Source: Prescottella subtropica (lineage in GTDB: Bacteria > Actinomycetota > Actinomycetes > Mycobacteriales > Mycobacteriaceae). Taken from it: 64,000 nt of DNA. The notes below the pieces were generated by a model. It had not been told where the DNA came from and searched no databases. It saw only the letters and a list, made by a program, of their open reading frames with translations. The position numbers were made by a program, and so were the translations under genes. Numbering within the stretch: the first letter of the stretch is position 1; each line of letters opens with the position of its first letter. Location of the stretch: contig NZ_SKCH01000002.1 of NCBI RefSeq assembly GCF_005434945.1, positions 248,001-312,000 of the forward strand, written 5' to 3'. Below are positions 45,943-55,091 of this stretch, piece after piece.

Positions 45943-46805
45943 CCGACATCGGACTGCTCGGCGCGTTCCTGGGCGGACTGCTGTCGCTGGTGAGCCCGTG
46001 CTCGGCGCTACTGTTGCCGTCGTTCTTCGCGTACGCGTTCGACGGTGCCGGTCGGCTCGCCGCCCGCACCGCGGTGTTCTACGCGGGTCTCGCGGTGGTG
46101 CTGATCCCGCTCGGTGCCGGGCTCGGCGCGATGGGATCGCTGCTGACGCAATACCGTTCGACGGTCACCACCGTCAGCGGGCTGGTGCTCGTCGTGTTCG
46201 GTGTCGCGACGGTGCTCGGACGCGGGTTCACGGTCACCCCCGCCCAGCGGGCCGCCGGATCGATCCGCATCTCCGGCACGCTGTCGGTGTTCGCGCTCGG
46301 CGCGGTGTACGGGTTCGCCGGATTCTGTTCCGGCCCACTGCTCGGCAGTGTCCTGACGATCGCGATCGCCGGGGGCGGCGCCGCGTACGGTGGCCTGCTC
46401 ATGGCGGTGTACGCGCTGGGCATGACGATTCCGCTGTTCCTGCTCGCACTGCTGTGGGACCGGTTCGACCTGGGCCGGCGCAGTTGGCTGCGCGGCCGGG
46501 AGATCACCCTCGGGCCGCTGCGCACCCACACCACGTCACTGGTGTCGGGCCTGCTGTTCGTCGCGATCGGTGTGCTGTTCCTGGCCACCGACGGCACCGC
46601 GAACCTCGGCGGCGCGATGGGCGTCGACGACCAGTTCTCCCTGCAGGTCACCCTCGGGGAGTGGGCGCGGACCCTGTCCGACGCTACGGTGCTCCTGATC
46701 TTGGTTCTGGTGGCGTTCGCCGCGACGGCGGTGCGGATCGTGCGTCGCCGGAGCGAGGACGGCACCGATCATGTCACCCCGACGAGAAAGTTCGAGGACG
46801 AATGA
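45939..46805 (+). CDS. CcdA/DsbD-type thiol electron carrier
   Basis: A 288-residue membrane protein with six or more helices. Conserved Cys lie in the first (LVSPCSALLLPSF) and fourth segments (FAGFCSGPLLGS), the pattern of CcdA, which carries reducing power from thioredoxin across the membrane. It starts at GTG 45939 overlapping the DsbA-like stop. An RCC1-repeat gene overlaps its stop, giving a three-gene coupled operon. Confidence 0.92.
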   Translation: MTDIGLLGAFLGGLLSLVSPCSALLLPSFFAYAFDGAGRLAARTAVFYAGLAVVLIPLGAGLGAMGSLLTQYRSTVTTVSGLVLVVFGVATVLGRGFTVTPAQRAAGSIRISGTLSVFALGAVYGFAGFCSGPLLGSVLTIAIAGGGAAYGGLLMAVYALGMTIPLFLLALLWDRFDLGRRSWLRGREITLGPLRTHTTSLVSGLLFVAIGVLFLATDGTANLGGAMGVDDQFSLQVTLGEWARTLSDATVLLILVLVAFAATAVRIVRRRSEDGTDHVTPTRKFEDE

Positions 46806-47797
46806 AGGTAACTCGCGGTCTCCGCGCCCGTGGTGTCCGGCGATTCTGCGCAATGTTGGCGATCGGGGTGGTGGCGGTCTCCGCGGCAACCTCTGTGGCG
46901 GTCGCCGCGCCGGCGCCGGACGTGTCGCGTGTGGTCGCGTGGGGTGAGGACACGGACGGGCAGGTGAGTGGAGTCCCCGCCGGTGACTTCGTGAAAGTTT
47001 CTGCGGGGGACGCCCATTCGGTAGCCCTGACCAGGGACGGGCATGTCGTGTCGTGGGGATCGGATGGCGATCGGCAGGTGAGCGGCACCCCGACCGAGGA
47101 CGGGTTCACGGCGGTTTCCGCCGGACGCTGGCACTCGGCGGCGCTGCGCGGCGACGGCCGGGTCGTGTCGTGGGGTGACGACGGCTACGGGCAGGTGACC
47201 GACACGCCGGTGGGCGGTGGCTTCGCCGCGGTCTCCGCCGGAGGATTCCACTCGCTGGCCCTCACCCGTGACGGGCATGTCGTGGCCTGGGGCGACGACG
47301 AGTTCGGCCAGGTCGGCGACGCGCCGAAGGAAAGTGGATTCATCGCCGTCGCAGCCGGCTTCGACTTCTCGCTGGCGTTGACGAAGACCGGCCGCATCGT
47401 GGCCTGGGGCGGCAGCGACGAGTTCGGGCAGACCAGCTCGGTACCGTCCGGCGAGTTCACCGCGATCGCGGCGGGCGAGTACCACGGCCTGGCGTTGACG
47501 AAGGACGGTCGGGTCGTGGCCTGGGGCGACGGGATGGATCGTGGCGTTCCGCCCGGAACGGGATTCACCGCGGTCGACGGCGGTGAGACGTACTCCGTCG
47601 CGCTCGGCAAGGACGGCCGGATCACCGTGTGGGGCAAGAACGACCACGGTCAGCTCGAGGGTGCCCCGACCGGTTCCGGTTACCGTGCCGTCGCGGCGGG
47701 CACCGCCCATTCGCTGGCCGTCGAGGCGGCCGTTCCCGAAGTGCCGCCCGTGACGGGGTCCGGTGGGGGCACCGGGTCGCTGGCACCACGGTCCTGA
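46802..47797 (+). CDS. Secreted RCC1-repeat seven-bladed beta-propeller
   Basis: A 331-residue protein. The signal peptide (about 1-38) ends VAVAAPAPD. Seven repeats of about 39 residues follow, each VVAWGDDxxGQV...GFxAVSAGxxHSLALTxDGR, enough to close an RCC1 propeller. The tail reads GSGGGTGSLAPRS. RCC1 folds are protein-interaction platforms; no enzyme motif is visible. It is coupled (ATGA) to the CcdA-like gene, yet the mature part has no Cys, so it is not an obvious disulfide substrate. It converges on the next gene with a 15-bp gap. Confidence 0.88.
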   Translation: MKVTRGLRARGVRRFCAMLAIGVVAVSAATSVAVAAPAPDVSRVVAWGEDTDGQVSGVPAGDFVKVSAGDAHSVALTRDGHVVSWGSDGDRQVSGTPTEDGFTAVSAGRWHSAALRGDGRVVSWGDDGYGQVTDTPVGGGFAAVSAGGFHSLALTRDGHVVAWGDDEFGQVGDAPKESGFIAVAAGFDFSLALTKTGRIVAWGGSDEFGQTSSVPSGEFTAIAAGEYHGLALTKDGRVVAWGDGMDRGVPPGTGFTAVDGGETYSVALGKDGRITVWGKNDHGQLEGAPTGSGYRAVAAGTAHSLAVEAAVPEVPPVTGSGGGTGSLAPRS

Positions 47798-47812
47798 GCG
47801 TCGTCGGACGGC

Positions 47813-48658
47813 TCAGATGCAGTCCCACGCGAACTCGACGGCCGCCCGGACGTCGTCGGACCACCCGGCCCACACGTCTTCGCCGGTGAGCAGTCCGGCG
47901 GTCGCGCACAGTGAATCGGTTGCGGTCCGGACGATGTCGAGTACCAGGTGGAACTGGTAGCCGCCGATGGTGGCGAGGTGGTCGTAGCCGGCGGCGTCGG
48001 GTCCGTGCAGCGACAGCACGCCCAGCGGTCCGCCGTCGCGGCACGTCGCGGCACCGAGTGCGACGAGGTCGATCAGTGTCGCGGCCTCGTCGAGTTCGGC
48101 GGCCGGGCGCGGCAGTGACAGCGGAACCTGTTCCGCGGCAACCACGTCCGACGGTACGAAGGCATCCGGCAGGCCGAGGTCGAGGTAGTCGTCCGACGCC
48201 GCGGCGGTGAGTCGGTCCCGGGCGTGGGCCGACGCGAGCGCCACCCGCCGGGCCGTTTCCGGGCCGGACGGCGACTCGAGGTCGAGCAGGATGCGCAGGC
48301 GGTCGGCGGCGGAACCGAGCAGCGTCCAGGTCGTGGTGGTGCGGCCGTTCTCGAGCATGCCGGACGCGTCGAGCAGTGTTGCGAGGATCTCGTCGTACTG
48401 CGCGATCGCGGCGGTCAGGCGCAGTCCGGGGCCGTCGGACCAGAACAGGTCCGCGGACCGGGCCTGCCGTTCGGCGGCGCGGGTGGCGTCGAGGTCCGAC
48501 GCGAGGCAGGCCTGCACCGTGACGACGACCTCGCGCATGAGCGCCGCCTGGTTCGACATCTCGATGCCCTCGGGGTCGTCGAGGAAGTGGCGGCGTTCGC
48601 TGTTCGCGACGAGGTCGCGGATCAGGGTGTGGGCCGACGGTGTGGCGACGACGGACAA
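47813..48658 (-). CDS. Unrecognised, mostly helical cytoplasmic protein
   Basis: A protein of about 281 residues with no signal, membrane segment or known motif. The translation is Ala/Leu/Asp-rich and helical (ACLASDLDATRAAERQARSA, TAAIAQYDEILATLLDASG), with WAGWSDDVRAAVEFAWDCI at the end. I chose TTG 48658 because GGGGGAG lies four bases upstream; in-frame ATG 48562 is an alternative. A TTGACG-N18-TATGTT promoter lies upstream at 48779-48808. No function is assigned. Confidence 0.6.
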   Translation of the reverse strand: MSVVATPSAHTLIRDLVANSERRHFLDDPEGIEMSNQAALMREVVVTVQACLASDLDATRAAERQARSADLFWSDGPGLRLTAAIAQYDEILATLLDASGMLENGRTTTTWTLLGSAADRLRILLDLESPSGPETARRVALASAHARDRLTAAASDDYLDLGLPDAFVPSDVVAAEQVPLSLPRPAAELDEAATLIDLVALGAATCRDGGPLGVLSLHGPDAAGYDHLATIGGYQFHLVLDIVRTATDSLCATAGLLTGEDVWAGWSDDVRAAVEFAWDCI

Positions 48659-48778
48659 TGCTCCCCCTCGGGGTGACGTGAAGAATGGAGACCGAATTGT
48701 GGATCCGTTGACTCTTCGGTGGTGTGCAGATGGTATTCCGCTGGTGCTCCGTTCACGCACCGCTGACGTACTGACGTG

Positions 48779-48808
48779 AACATACCGTGACCACACTGTG
48801 ACCGTCAA
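48779..48808 (-). promoter_or_regulatory. Sigma-70-like promoter for the 47813-48658 gene
   Basis: On the minus strand TTGACG (48808-48803), 18 bases, TATGTT (48784-48779). The 304-bp gap 48659-48962 otherwise holds an AT-rich stretch (48830-48900) and the prpE terminator. Confidence 0.45.
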
Positions 48809-48910
48809 CGTCGAAAATGTCGTTGACCAGCAGGTATGTCCGTTTAACTTAATTGTTCGTTTGAGAAATTTGGGGTGAATATCGGTTTTGTTCGCATTGT
48901 TCGAAATGGG

Positions 48911-48943
48911 AAAGACCCCGCATCCGAGGGATGCGGGGTCTTT
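48911..48943. terminator. Terminator of prpE
   Basis: Perfect 15-bp arms (AAAGACCCCGCATCC and complement) with a 3-base loop, 20 bp past the prpE stop. The T3 end of the stem fits rho-independent termination. Confidence 0.85.
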
Positions 48944-48962
48944 ACATATCGGGCGGTGCAGG

Positions 48963-50888
48963 TCAGCCGCGCATGACCTTCTCGAGGTCGTCGAGCACCG
49001 ACGGATCCTCGATCGTCGACGGCACCGTGTACTCGTCGTTGTCGGCGATCTGCCGCATCGTCTTGCGCAGGATCTTGCCCGAACGGGTCTTCGGCAGCGC
49101 CTGCACGACGGTGACGTCCCGGAACGTGGCGACCGCGCCGATCTGCTCGCGGACCATCGCGACCAACTCCTTGCGCAGCACCTCCTCGGCGATGTCCGCG
49201 CCGGCCTTGAGGACCACGTAGCCGCTGGGACGCTGCCCCTTGAGGGCGTCGTGGATACCGATCACCGCGCACTCGGCGACCGCCGGATGCGACGCCACGA
49301 TCGCCTCCATGCTGCCCGTCGACAACCGGTGACCGGCCACGTTGATGACGTCGTCGCTGCGGCCCAGGACGAACACGTAGCCGTCCTCGTCGATGTAGCC
49401 GGAGTCCCCTGTCAGATAGTAGCCGTCGAACGTGTCCAGATACGACTTGACGTACCGGTCCTCGTCCCGCCACAGGCCGGAGAGTGTGCCGGGAGGCAGC
49501 GGCAGCCCGATCACGATGTTGCCCTCGGTGCCCGCCGGGACCGGTGCGCCGGTGCCGTCGACGATGTCGACGCGGTAGCCGGGGACGGCGACGGTGGGGG
49601 AGCCCGCCTTGACCGGCATCGGCTCAAGACCACGCAGGTTGCCGCAGATCGCCCAGCCCGTCTCGGTCTGCCACCAGTGGTCGATCACCGGGACACCGAG
49701 CTTCTCCGACGCCCACACGTACGTGTCCGGGTCCAGGCGCTCACCGGCCGCGAACAGTGTCACCATCGACGACACGTCGTACTTGTCGAGTTCGGTGGCC
49801 TCCGGGTCGGCCTTGCGGATCGCCCGGATCGCGGTCGGCGCCGTGAACAGTGCCGACACCCTGTGCTCCTCGACGATCCGCCAGAACGCGCCCGCGTCCG
49901 GTGTGCCGACCGGCTTGCCCTCGTACATGACCGTGGTCGCACCGACGAGCAGCGGCGCGTACACGATGTACGAGTGGCCGACGACCCAGCCGACATCCGA
50001 CGCCGTCCACCACACCTGGCCGGGACCGATGTCGTAGATGTTGCGCATCGACCACGTCAGCGCGACCGCGTGACCGCCGTTGTCGCGGACCACACCCTTG
50101 GGCTTCCCGGTGGTGCCCGACGTGTACAGGATGTACAGCGGATCGGTGGCCGCCACCGGCACCGGATCGGCGTCGACGGCGTCGGCGACCAACTCGTCCC
50201 AGTCGAACCAGGCGGCACCACGGTCGCGGTAGTCGGCGGCGCTGCCGGGGACGGCGTCGCGGTTCTTCACGATCACCGTGTGCGGCGGATGCGCCGACAT
50301 GTCGAGCGCCTGATCGACCATCGGCAGATACTCGATGGTGCGTCCCGGCTCGAGACCACCGGACGTGGTCACCAGCACCACCGGCTGGGCGTCGTCGATG
50401 CGGGTGGCGAGTTCCTTGGCGGCGAACCCGCCGAACACCACCGAATGCACCGCGCCGATACGGGCGCACGCGAGCATCGCGATCGCGGCCTCGGGGATCA
50501 TCGGCATGTAGATCACGACCCGGTCGCCGGCGACGACACCCTGCGCGGACAGCACCCCCGCGAACCGGGAGACCTCGGCGAGCAGTTCGTGGTACGTGTA
50601 GGTCCGCTGGGCCGGCACCATCGCCGAATCCCAGATCAGCGCCGCCTGATCGCCGCGCCCGTCCCGCACGTGCCGGTCGAGCGCGTTGAAGCACGTGTTG
50701 AGGGTGGCGTCGGGGAACCAGCGGTACATCGGCGCGTTCGAGTCGTCCAGGGCGCGTACCGGGGCCACGTCCCAGTCGACGGCCTTCGCGGCCGCGAGCC
50801 AGAAGGTGTCCGGGCTCTCCACGCTCTCGCGGAATGCTGCGGCGTAGGCGCCTGTGGCTGCGCCGGTCGACTGCTCGACGATGCTCAT
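48963..50888 (-). CDS. prpE: Propionyl-CoA (acyl-CoA) synthetase, PrpE-like
   Basis: A 641-residue AMP-forming acyl-CoA synthetase. It has YTSGTTGKPKGVVRDNGGHAV-type P-loop and PrpE region, HWWQTETGW, YYLTGDSGYIDEDGY, GRSDDVINVAGHRLS, and the acetylatable Lys in PKTRSGKILRKTM. It activates propionate or acetate with ATP and CoA. The GGHAVALTWSM segment favours PrpE over acetyl-CoA synthetase. AGAGGAC precedes ATG 50888. The nearby citA and accD3 genes could take the propionyl-CoA further, which is inference. Confidence 0.92.
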   Translation of the reverse strand: MSIVEQSTGAATGAYAAAFRESVESPDTFWLAAAKAVDWDVAPVRALDDSNAPMYRWFPDATLNTCFNALDRHVRDGRGDQAALIWDSAMVPAQRTYTYHELLAEVSRFAGVLSAQGVVAGDRVVIYMPMIPEAAIAMLACARIGAVHSVVFGGFAAKELATRIDDAQPVVLVTTSGGLEPGRTIEYLPMVDQALDMSAHPPHTVIVKNRDAVPGSAADYRDRGAAWFDWDELVADAVDADPVPVAATDPLYILYTSGTTGKPKGVVRDNGGHAVALTWSMRNIYDIGPGQVWWTASDVGWVVGHSYIVYAPLLVGATTVMYEGKPVGTPDAGAFWRIVEEHRVSALFTAPTAIRAIRKADPEATELDKYDVSSMVTLFAAGERLDPDTYVWASEKLGVPVIDHWWQTETGWAICGNLRGLEPMPVKAGSPTVAVPGYRVDIVDGTGAPVPAGTEGNIVIGLPLPPGTLSGLWRDEDRYVKSYLDTFDGYYLTGDSGYIDEDGYVFVLGRSDDVINVAGHRLSTGSMEAIVASHPAVAECAVIGIHDALKGQRPSGYVVLKAGADIAEEVLRKELVAMVREQIGAVATFRDVTVVQALPKTRSGKILRKTMRQIADNDEYTVPSTIEDPSVLDDLEKVMRG

Positions 50889-51062
50889 CGATTCGTGTCC
50901 TCTCGGGTTCCTACCGTGCATCTGTGATGCACCTGACACCCTAGGGGACGTGTGCGCCACCACAACTCGACTCGAGGTCCGGGCGTGCGGATTCTGCGAC
51001 CGGCGGCACCGAACGGTCGACGAACGGCAGCGACGTTGTTACCGGCGAGTCAACATGGGGGT

Positions 51063-52163
51063 TCAGCTGCCGGACTGCGACCCGGTTCCGGCGTGTGACC
51101 CGGCGCCGACGTGCGACCCGGTGGACCCGCCGCCGAGCGACCCGGTGCCCAGGGAACCCAGGGAACCGGTGCCGCCGCCGTTGTCGTCGACCTCGAGGAC
51201 CGACACGGTGTTCGAGTCCGCGTTGGCCACGTACGCGTGCCGGCCGTCGGGGGCGACCGCCACCCCGGACGGGAACTGGCCGACGGGAATGTTCTCGCTC
51301 ACGACACCGGTCCCGGTCCCGACGATCGACACCGTGTTGCTGCCCTGGTTGGTGACGTACAGGCGGGTCCCGTCCGGGCTCAGCGCGACGAGGAACGGCA
51401 GATCGCCGCCGCTGGGAACACCGGCCACGATCGTGGTGGCGAGGTCGACGATGCTCAGCCCGTCCGAGTAGTACCGGGTGACGTACAGGCGGCCGCCGTC
51501 CGGGGTGACGGCGATCCCGGTCGTGTCCGGGCCGATGGAGATCGTCCCGACGACGGTGTTCGCGGCGGTCGCGATCACGCTGACCGTGCCGTCGGCGACG
51601 TTCGTGACGTAGGCGCGGGAACTGTCCGGGGACACCGTGACGCCGTACGGCGACGACCCGACCGGGATCGTGCCGACGTTCGCGTTCGAGGTGGCGTCGA
51701 GGACCGTCACCGTGTTGCTGCTCTGGTTGACGACGTAGACGCGGGTCCCGTCGGGGGATACCGCCACCCCGGCCGGTGACGATCCGACCGGAACCGTCGC
51801 GACGACCGTGCCCGACGCGGTGGCGACCACCGAGACGGTGCCGTCGGCGCTGTTGGTGACGTACGCGCGGGCACCGTTCGGGGCCACCGCGATACCGAGC
51901 GGGGCGTCACCGACGGTGACCGACCCGGTGACGGTGTCGTTCGCGGTGTCGATCACCGACACCGAGTCGCTGCCCTCGTTGGCGACGTAGGCGCGGGAAC
52001 TGTCCGGGCTGACGGCGACGGCGCTCGGTGCGAGGCCGACCGGGATCGTCGCCGTGACGGTGTCGGCCGCGGCCGTTGCCGGTGCGAACGCGGCCACGGC
52101 CGCGGCCAGCGCTCCGGCGGCGGTGAGCAGGCGGGGACGAGTAGGGGTGAGAGCCAGACGCAT
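51063..52163 (-). CDS. Secreted YVTN/YncE-type seven-bladed beta-propeller
   Basis: A 366-residue protein. The signal peptide (about 1-33) ends ATAAADTVT. Seven repeats of about 42 residues follow, with the pattern VTATIPVGxxPxGVAVSPDGxRAYVTNxxSNTVSVID, and then a long Gly/Ser tail (GGGTGSLGSLGTGSLGGG). Such propellers bind other surface molecules. ATG 52163 has AAGGACC upstream. The Gly-rich tail motif GGGTGSL also ends the RCC1 protein at 47797. Confidence 0.88.
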   Translation of the reverse strand: MRLALTPTRPRLLTAAGALAAAVAAFAPATAAADTVTATIPVGLAPSAVAVSPDSSRAYVANEGSDSVSVIDTANDTVTGSVTVGDAPLGIAVAPNGARAYVTNSADGTVSVVATASGTVVATVPVGSSPAGVAVSPDGTRVYVVNQSSNTVTVLDATSNANVGTIPVGSSPYGVTVSPDSSRAYVTNVADGTVSVIATAANTVVGTISIGPDTTGIAVTPDGGRLYVTRYYSDGLSIVDLATTIVAGVPSGGDLPFLVALSPDGTRLYVTNQGSNTVSIVGTGTGVVSENIPVGQFPSGVAVAPDGRHAYVANADSNTVSVLEVDDNGGGTGSLGSLGTGSLGGGSTGSHVGAGSHAGTGSQSGS

Positions 52164-52338
52164 TCGGAGGTCCTTGTCCGTGGGTCGGCGGAGCCGACGG
52201 AAACAGCGGAAACAGCGGATCGAAACTGCGGTCGAGCCGAACGGGCCTGCACTGCCGCCTCTTTCGTTGCGGCGGTACGGGCGCTGAGGGAACGCTAGCA
52301 GCCTGCGATGCGAGGTGTGGACGGTTTTGTCGAAGCGC

Positions 52339-53844
52339 TCACCGCGACGGCAGCCCCAGGGTCCGGTATCGCGTGAGCCGGGCGTCGAGTCGGTCGCCGG
52401 CCGGTAGTTGCCGCAGTGCCGCGAGTTCCCGGGCGATCGCCGACCCGATCCGGCGGGAGAACTCGACGGGTTCGAGGGCCGCGTCGGGCAGTTCCGGGAC
52501 GACCACGTCGACGACGCCGTCGCGCAGCAGGTCGATCGACCGGATGCCCTGCGCGGACGCCATCTGCGGGGCGTGCGCGGTGTCGCGGTGCACGATCGCA
52601 CTCGCCCCCTCCGGGGGAAGTGGCGCGAGCCAACCGTTCCGGGCGGCGAGGACGCGGTCCGCGGGCAGCAACGCCAGGGCGCCGCCGCCGGTGCCCTGGC
52701 CGAGCAACACCGACACCGTCGGGGTGTCGAGGGTGACGAGGTCGGAGATGCAGCGGGCGATCTCGGGGGCCATGCCCCGTTCCTCCGCCTCCTGGGACAG
52801 GGCCGCCCCGAGCGTGTCGATCACCAGCACCAGCGGCAGACGCAGTTCGGCGGCCATCCGCATGCCGCGGCGCGCCTCCCTCAGCGCCCCCGGTCCCATC
52901 GTGGTCAGCGCGGACTGGCCGGCCCGGTCCTGTCCGAACAGCACGCACGGCTGACCGTCGAACCTGGTGAGCGACAACAGGACCGTCGAATCCGCCTCGC
53001 CCTGCCCGGTGCCGCTGAGCGGTACCCGGGTGGAGGTGGCGTGCCGCACCACCTCCCGGACGCCCGGCCGGTCGTCGTGCCGGGACACCAACACCGACTG
53101 CCACGCCGGGGCGTCCGGGATCTCCGGGGTGTCGGCGCTGTCGGCGGCCGGATCGAGGTCGTCGGCGGGATCGACGAGGACGTGCAGTGCCCGGTCGACG
53201 AGGTCACGGAGTTGCTCGACGGACGCGACCCCGTCGATGACGCCCTTGCCGTACAGGTTCTCCGACGTCTGCACCCCGGCCGGGAAGTCGGTGCCGTACA
53301 GCGCCCGGTAGACGCGCGGCCCGAGGAAGCCGACGAGGGCGCCGGGTTCGGCGATCGTCACGTGCCCGAGCGACCCCCACGACGCGAAGACTCCGCCGGT
53401 CGTGGGGTCGCGCAGGTACACCAGGTACGGCAGGTGCGCCGCCTTGTGTGCGGCGACGGCCGCCGCGATCTTCACCATCTGTACGAAGGCGACGGTGCCC
53501 TCCTGCATGCGGGTGCCACCCGACGTCGGTGACGCCAACAGCGGCAGCCCTTCCGTGGTGGCCCGCTCGATCGCGGCGGTGATCCGTTCGGCGGCGGCCA
53601 CCCCGATCGAGCCGGCGAGGAAGGAGAACTCGCACGCGATCACCGCGACCCGACGCCCGCCGAGCAGCGCGGTACCGGTGAGGACCGACTCGTCGACCCC
53701 GGATGTGGTTGTGGCGGTGTCGAGTTCGGCCCGGTACCGCGGATCCGGTGCGACGTCGACCGGGGTCGCGTCCCACGAGACGAAGCTGCCCGCGTCGAAC
53801 ACCCGTGTGATCAGGTATCGGGCCGAGATCCGGGTGTGGGCCAT
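52339..53844 (-). CDS. accD3: Fused acyl-CoA carboxylase carboxyltransferase (AccD3-like)
   Basis: A 501-residue protein joining beta- and alpha-type carboxyltransferase halves. The N-half has the crotonase-fold blocks EFSFLAGSIGVAAAERI, SGGTRMQEG and GGVFASWGSLGHV; the C-half has LVLVIDTLGAAL and LLGQGTGGGALALLPADRVLA. The length matches M. tuberculosis AccD3 (Rv0904c), which neighbours prrA (Rv0903c). It transfers carboxyl from biotin to acyl-CoA. The biotin-carrier subunit is not in the window. The 175-bp upstream gap of the YVTN gene shows no other gene. Confidence 0.92.
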   Translation of the reverse strand: MAHTRISARYLITRVFDAGSFVSWDATPVDVAPDPRYRAELDTATTTSGVDESVLTGTALLGGRRVAVIACEFSFLAGSIGVAAAERITAAIERATTEGLPLLASPTSGGTRMQEGTVAFVQMVKIAAAVAAHKAAHLPYLVYLRDPTTGGVFASWGSLGHVTIAEPGALVGFLGPRVYRALYGTDFPAGVQTSENLYGKGVIDGVASVEQLRDLVDRALHVLVDPADDLDPAADSADTPEIPDAPAWQSVLVSRHDDRPGVREVVRHATSTRVPLSGTGQGEADSTVLLSLTRFDGQPCVLFGQDRAGQSALTTMGPGALREARRGMRMAAELRLPLVLVIDTLGAALSQEAEERGMAPEIARCISDLVTLDTPTVSVLLGQGTGGGALALLPADRVLAARNGWLAPLPPEGASAIVHRDTAHAPQMASAQGIRSIDLLRDGVVDVVVPELPDAALEPVEFSRRIGSAIARELAALRQLPAGDRLDARLTRYRTLGLPSR

Positions 53845-53888
53845 GGGCTTTCCTTCCCTCGTGGGTTGTCGACGTTACCGGGTGCGGG

Positions 53889-55091
53889 CTACCGGGACAG
53901 GGCTTCGCGCCACGACACGGTCTTGCCGATCCGCAGGATCGACCGCTGGTAGATGCGGGCCGCGACCGCCGACATGCCGACGGTGACGACGAGCATCAGG
54001 GCGACGGTCGCCACGATCTGGGTGCCGCTCGCGACACCCGCGGCGATACGCAACGGCATGAGGATCGCCGAGAACGGCGGAATCCAGCTGAGCACGTTCG
54101 ACAGGGTTCCGTCGGGGCTCTGCACCGCGCTGAACGACGCGAAGAACATCGCCATGATCAGGATCGTCAACGGCATCGCGGTGGAGTTCACGTCCTCCTG
54201 CCGGGAGACCATCGACCCGGTCGCCGCGTACAGCACCGCGAAGAACGCGAAGCCGAGGACGAACCAGCCCAGCGTGCCGGCGAGGGTGCCCCACGCGGTG
54301 CCGCCGAGGGTGAGGACACCGGTCGCGACACCGGTACCGACACCGACGGCGCCGTACGCGGTCAGCTGCGCGAGTCCGACCGCGCCGATACCGATCACCT
54401 TGCCCCACAACAGCTGCAGGGGGCGCAGCGTCGACAGCAGCAGCTCGACCACCCGCGACGACTTCTCCTCGACCACACCCATCGCGACGTACATGCCGAA
54501 CGCCAGGATCTGCATGTACAGCAGCACGACGACGGCCATCGACAGCGCCACCCGCTGCCCCTTCTCCGGATCCGGCGGGTCGATGGGGTCGACGGTGACG
54601 ACCGCCGCGGACGTGGACGCAGCGAGCTTCGCGGCGTCGACGCCGCGGGCGGCCAGCGCTGCCGACTGGGCCTGCGCGGCGACCGCGCCGTCGAGCACCA
54701 CCCGCAGCCCGCCGGCGATCTCCGACTTCGTGATCGCGGTGGCGCCACCGTCGGCGTTCGGTACGAGCGCGACGTCGAGGTCGCCGTCCTCGACGCGGGT
54801 GCGGGCGGTCTCCTCGTCGCTCACCTCGGTGACCTCGACCGGGTTGCCGGCCGCGTCGCCGGTCGCGACGAGAACGGCGCTGAGCGACTGGTCGCCGACC
54901 AGGCCGACCTTCGCGCGGGACTCGTCGTCGCTGCCGGAGAAGATCGAGACGGCGATCAGGCCGCCGACGATCGCGATCAGCACGATCACGTTGCTGATCA
55001 GGAAGCTCTTCTTGCGCACCTGGGTCAGGAACTCGCGGCGCGCGACGAGTGCGATCGCCCGGATCGGGCTCAGGCCGGTCCGGTCGCTCAT
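53889..55091 (-). CDS. ABC-2 type transporter permease (NatB-like)
   Basis: A 400-residue permease. An N-terminal helix (about 30-50) precedes a large extracytoplasmic domain (about 55-175) and five or six helices in the C-half. This layout is typical of NatB/YhaP-like ABC-2 exporters for ions, peptides or drugs. Its ATG overlaps the ATPase stop by 4 bp. The substrate is unknown. Confidence 0.9.
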   Translation of the reverse strand: MSDRTGLSPIRAIALVARREFLTQVRKKSFLISNVIVLIAIVGGLIAVSIFSGSDDESRAKVGLVGDQSLSAVLVATGDAAGNPVEVTEVSDEETARTRVEDGDLDVALVPNADGGATAITKSEIAGGLRVVLDGAVAAQAQSAALAARGVDAAKLAASTSAAVVTVDPIDPPDPEKGQRVALSMAVVVLLYMQILAFGMYVAMGVVEEKSSRVVELLLSTLRPLQLLWGKVIGIGAVGLAQLTAYGAVGVGTGVATGVLTLGGTAWGTLAGTLGWFVLGFAFFAVLYAATGSMVSRQEDVNSTAMPLTILIMAMFFASFSAVQSPDGTLSNVLSWIPPFSAILMPLRIAAGVASGTQIVATVALMLVVTVGMSAVAARIYQRSILRIGKTVSWREALSR

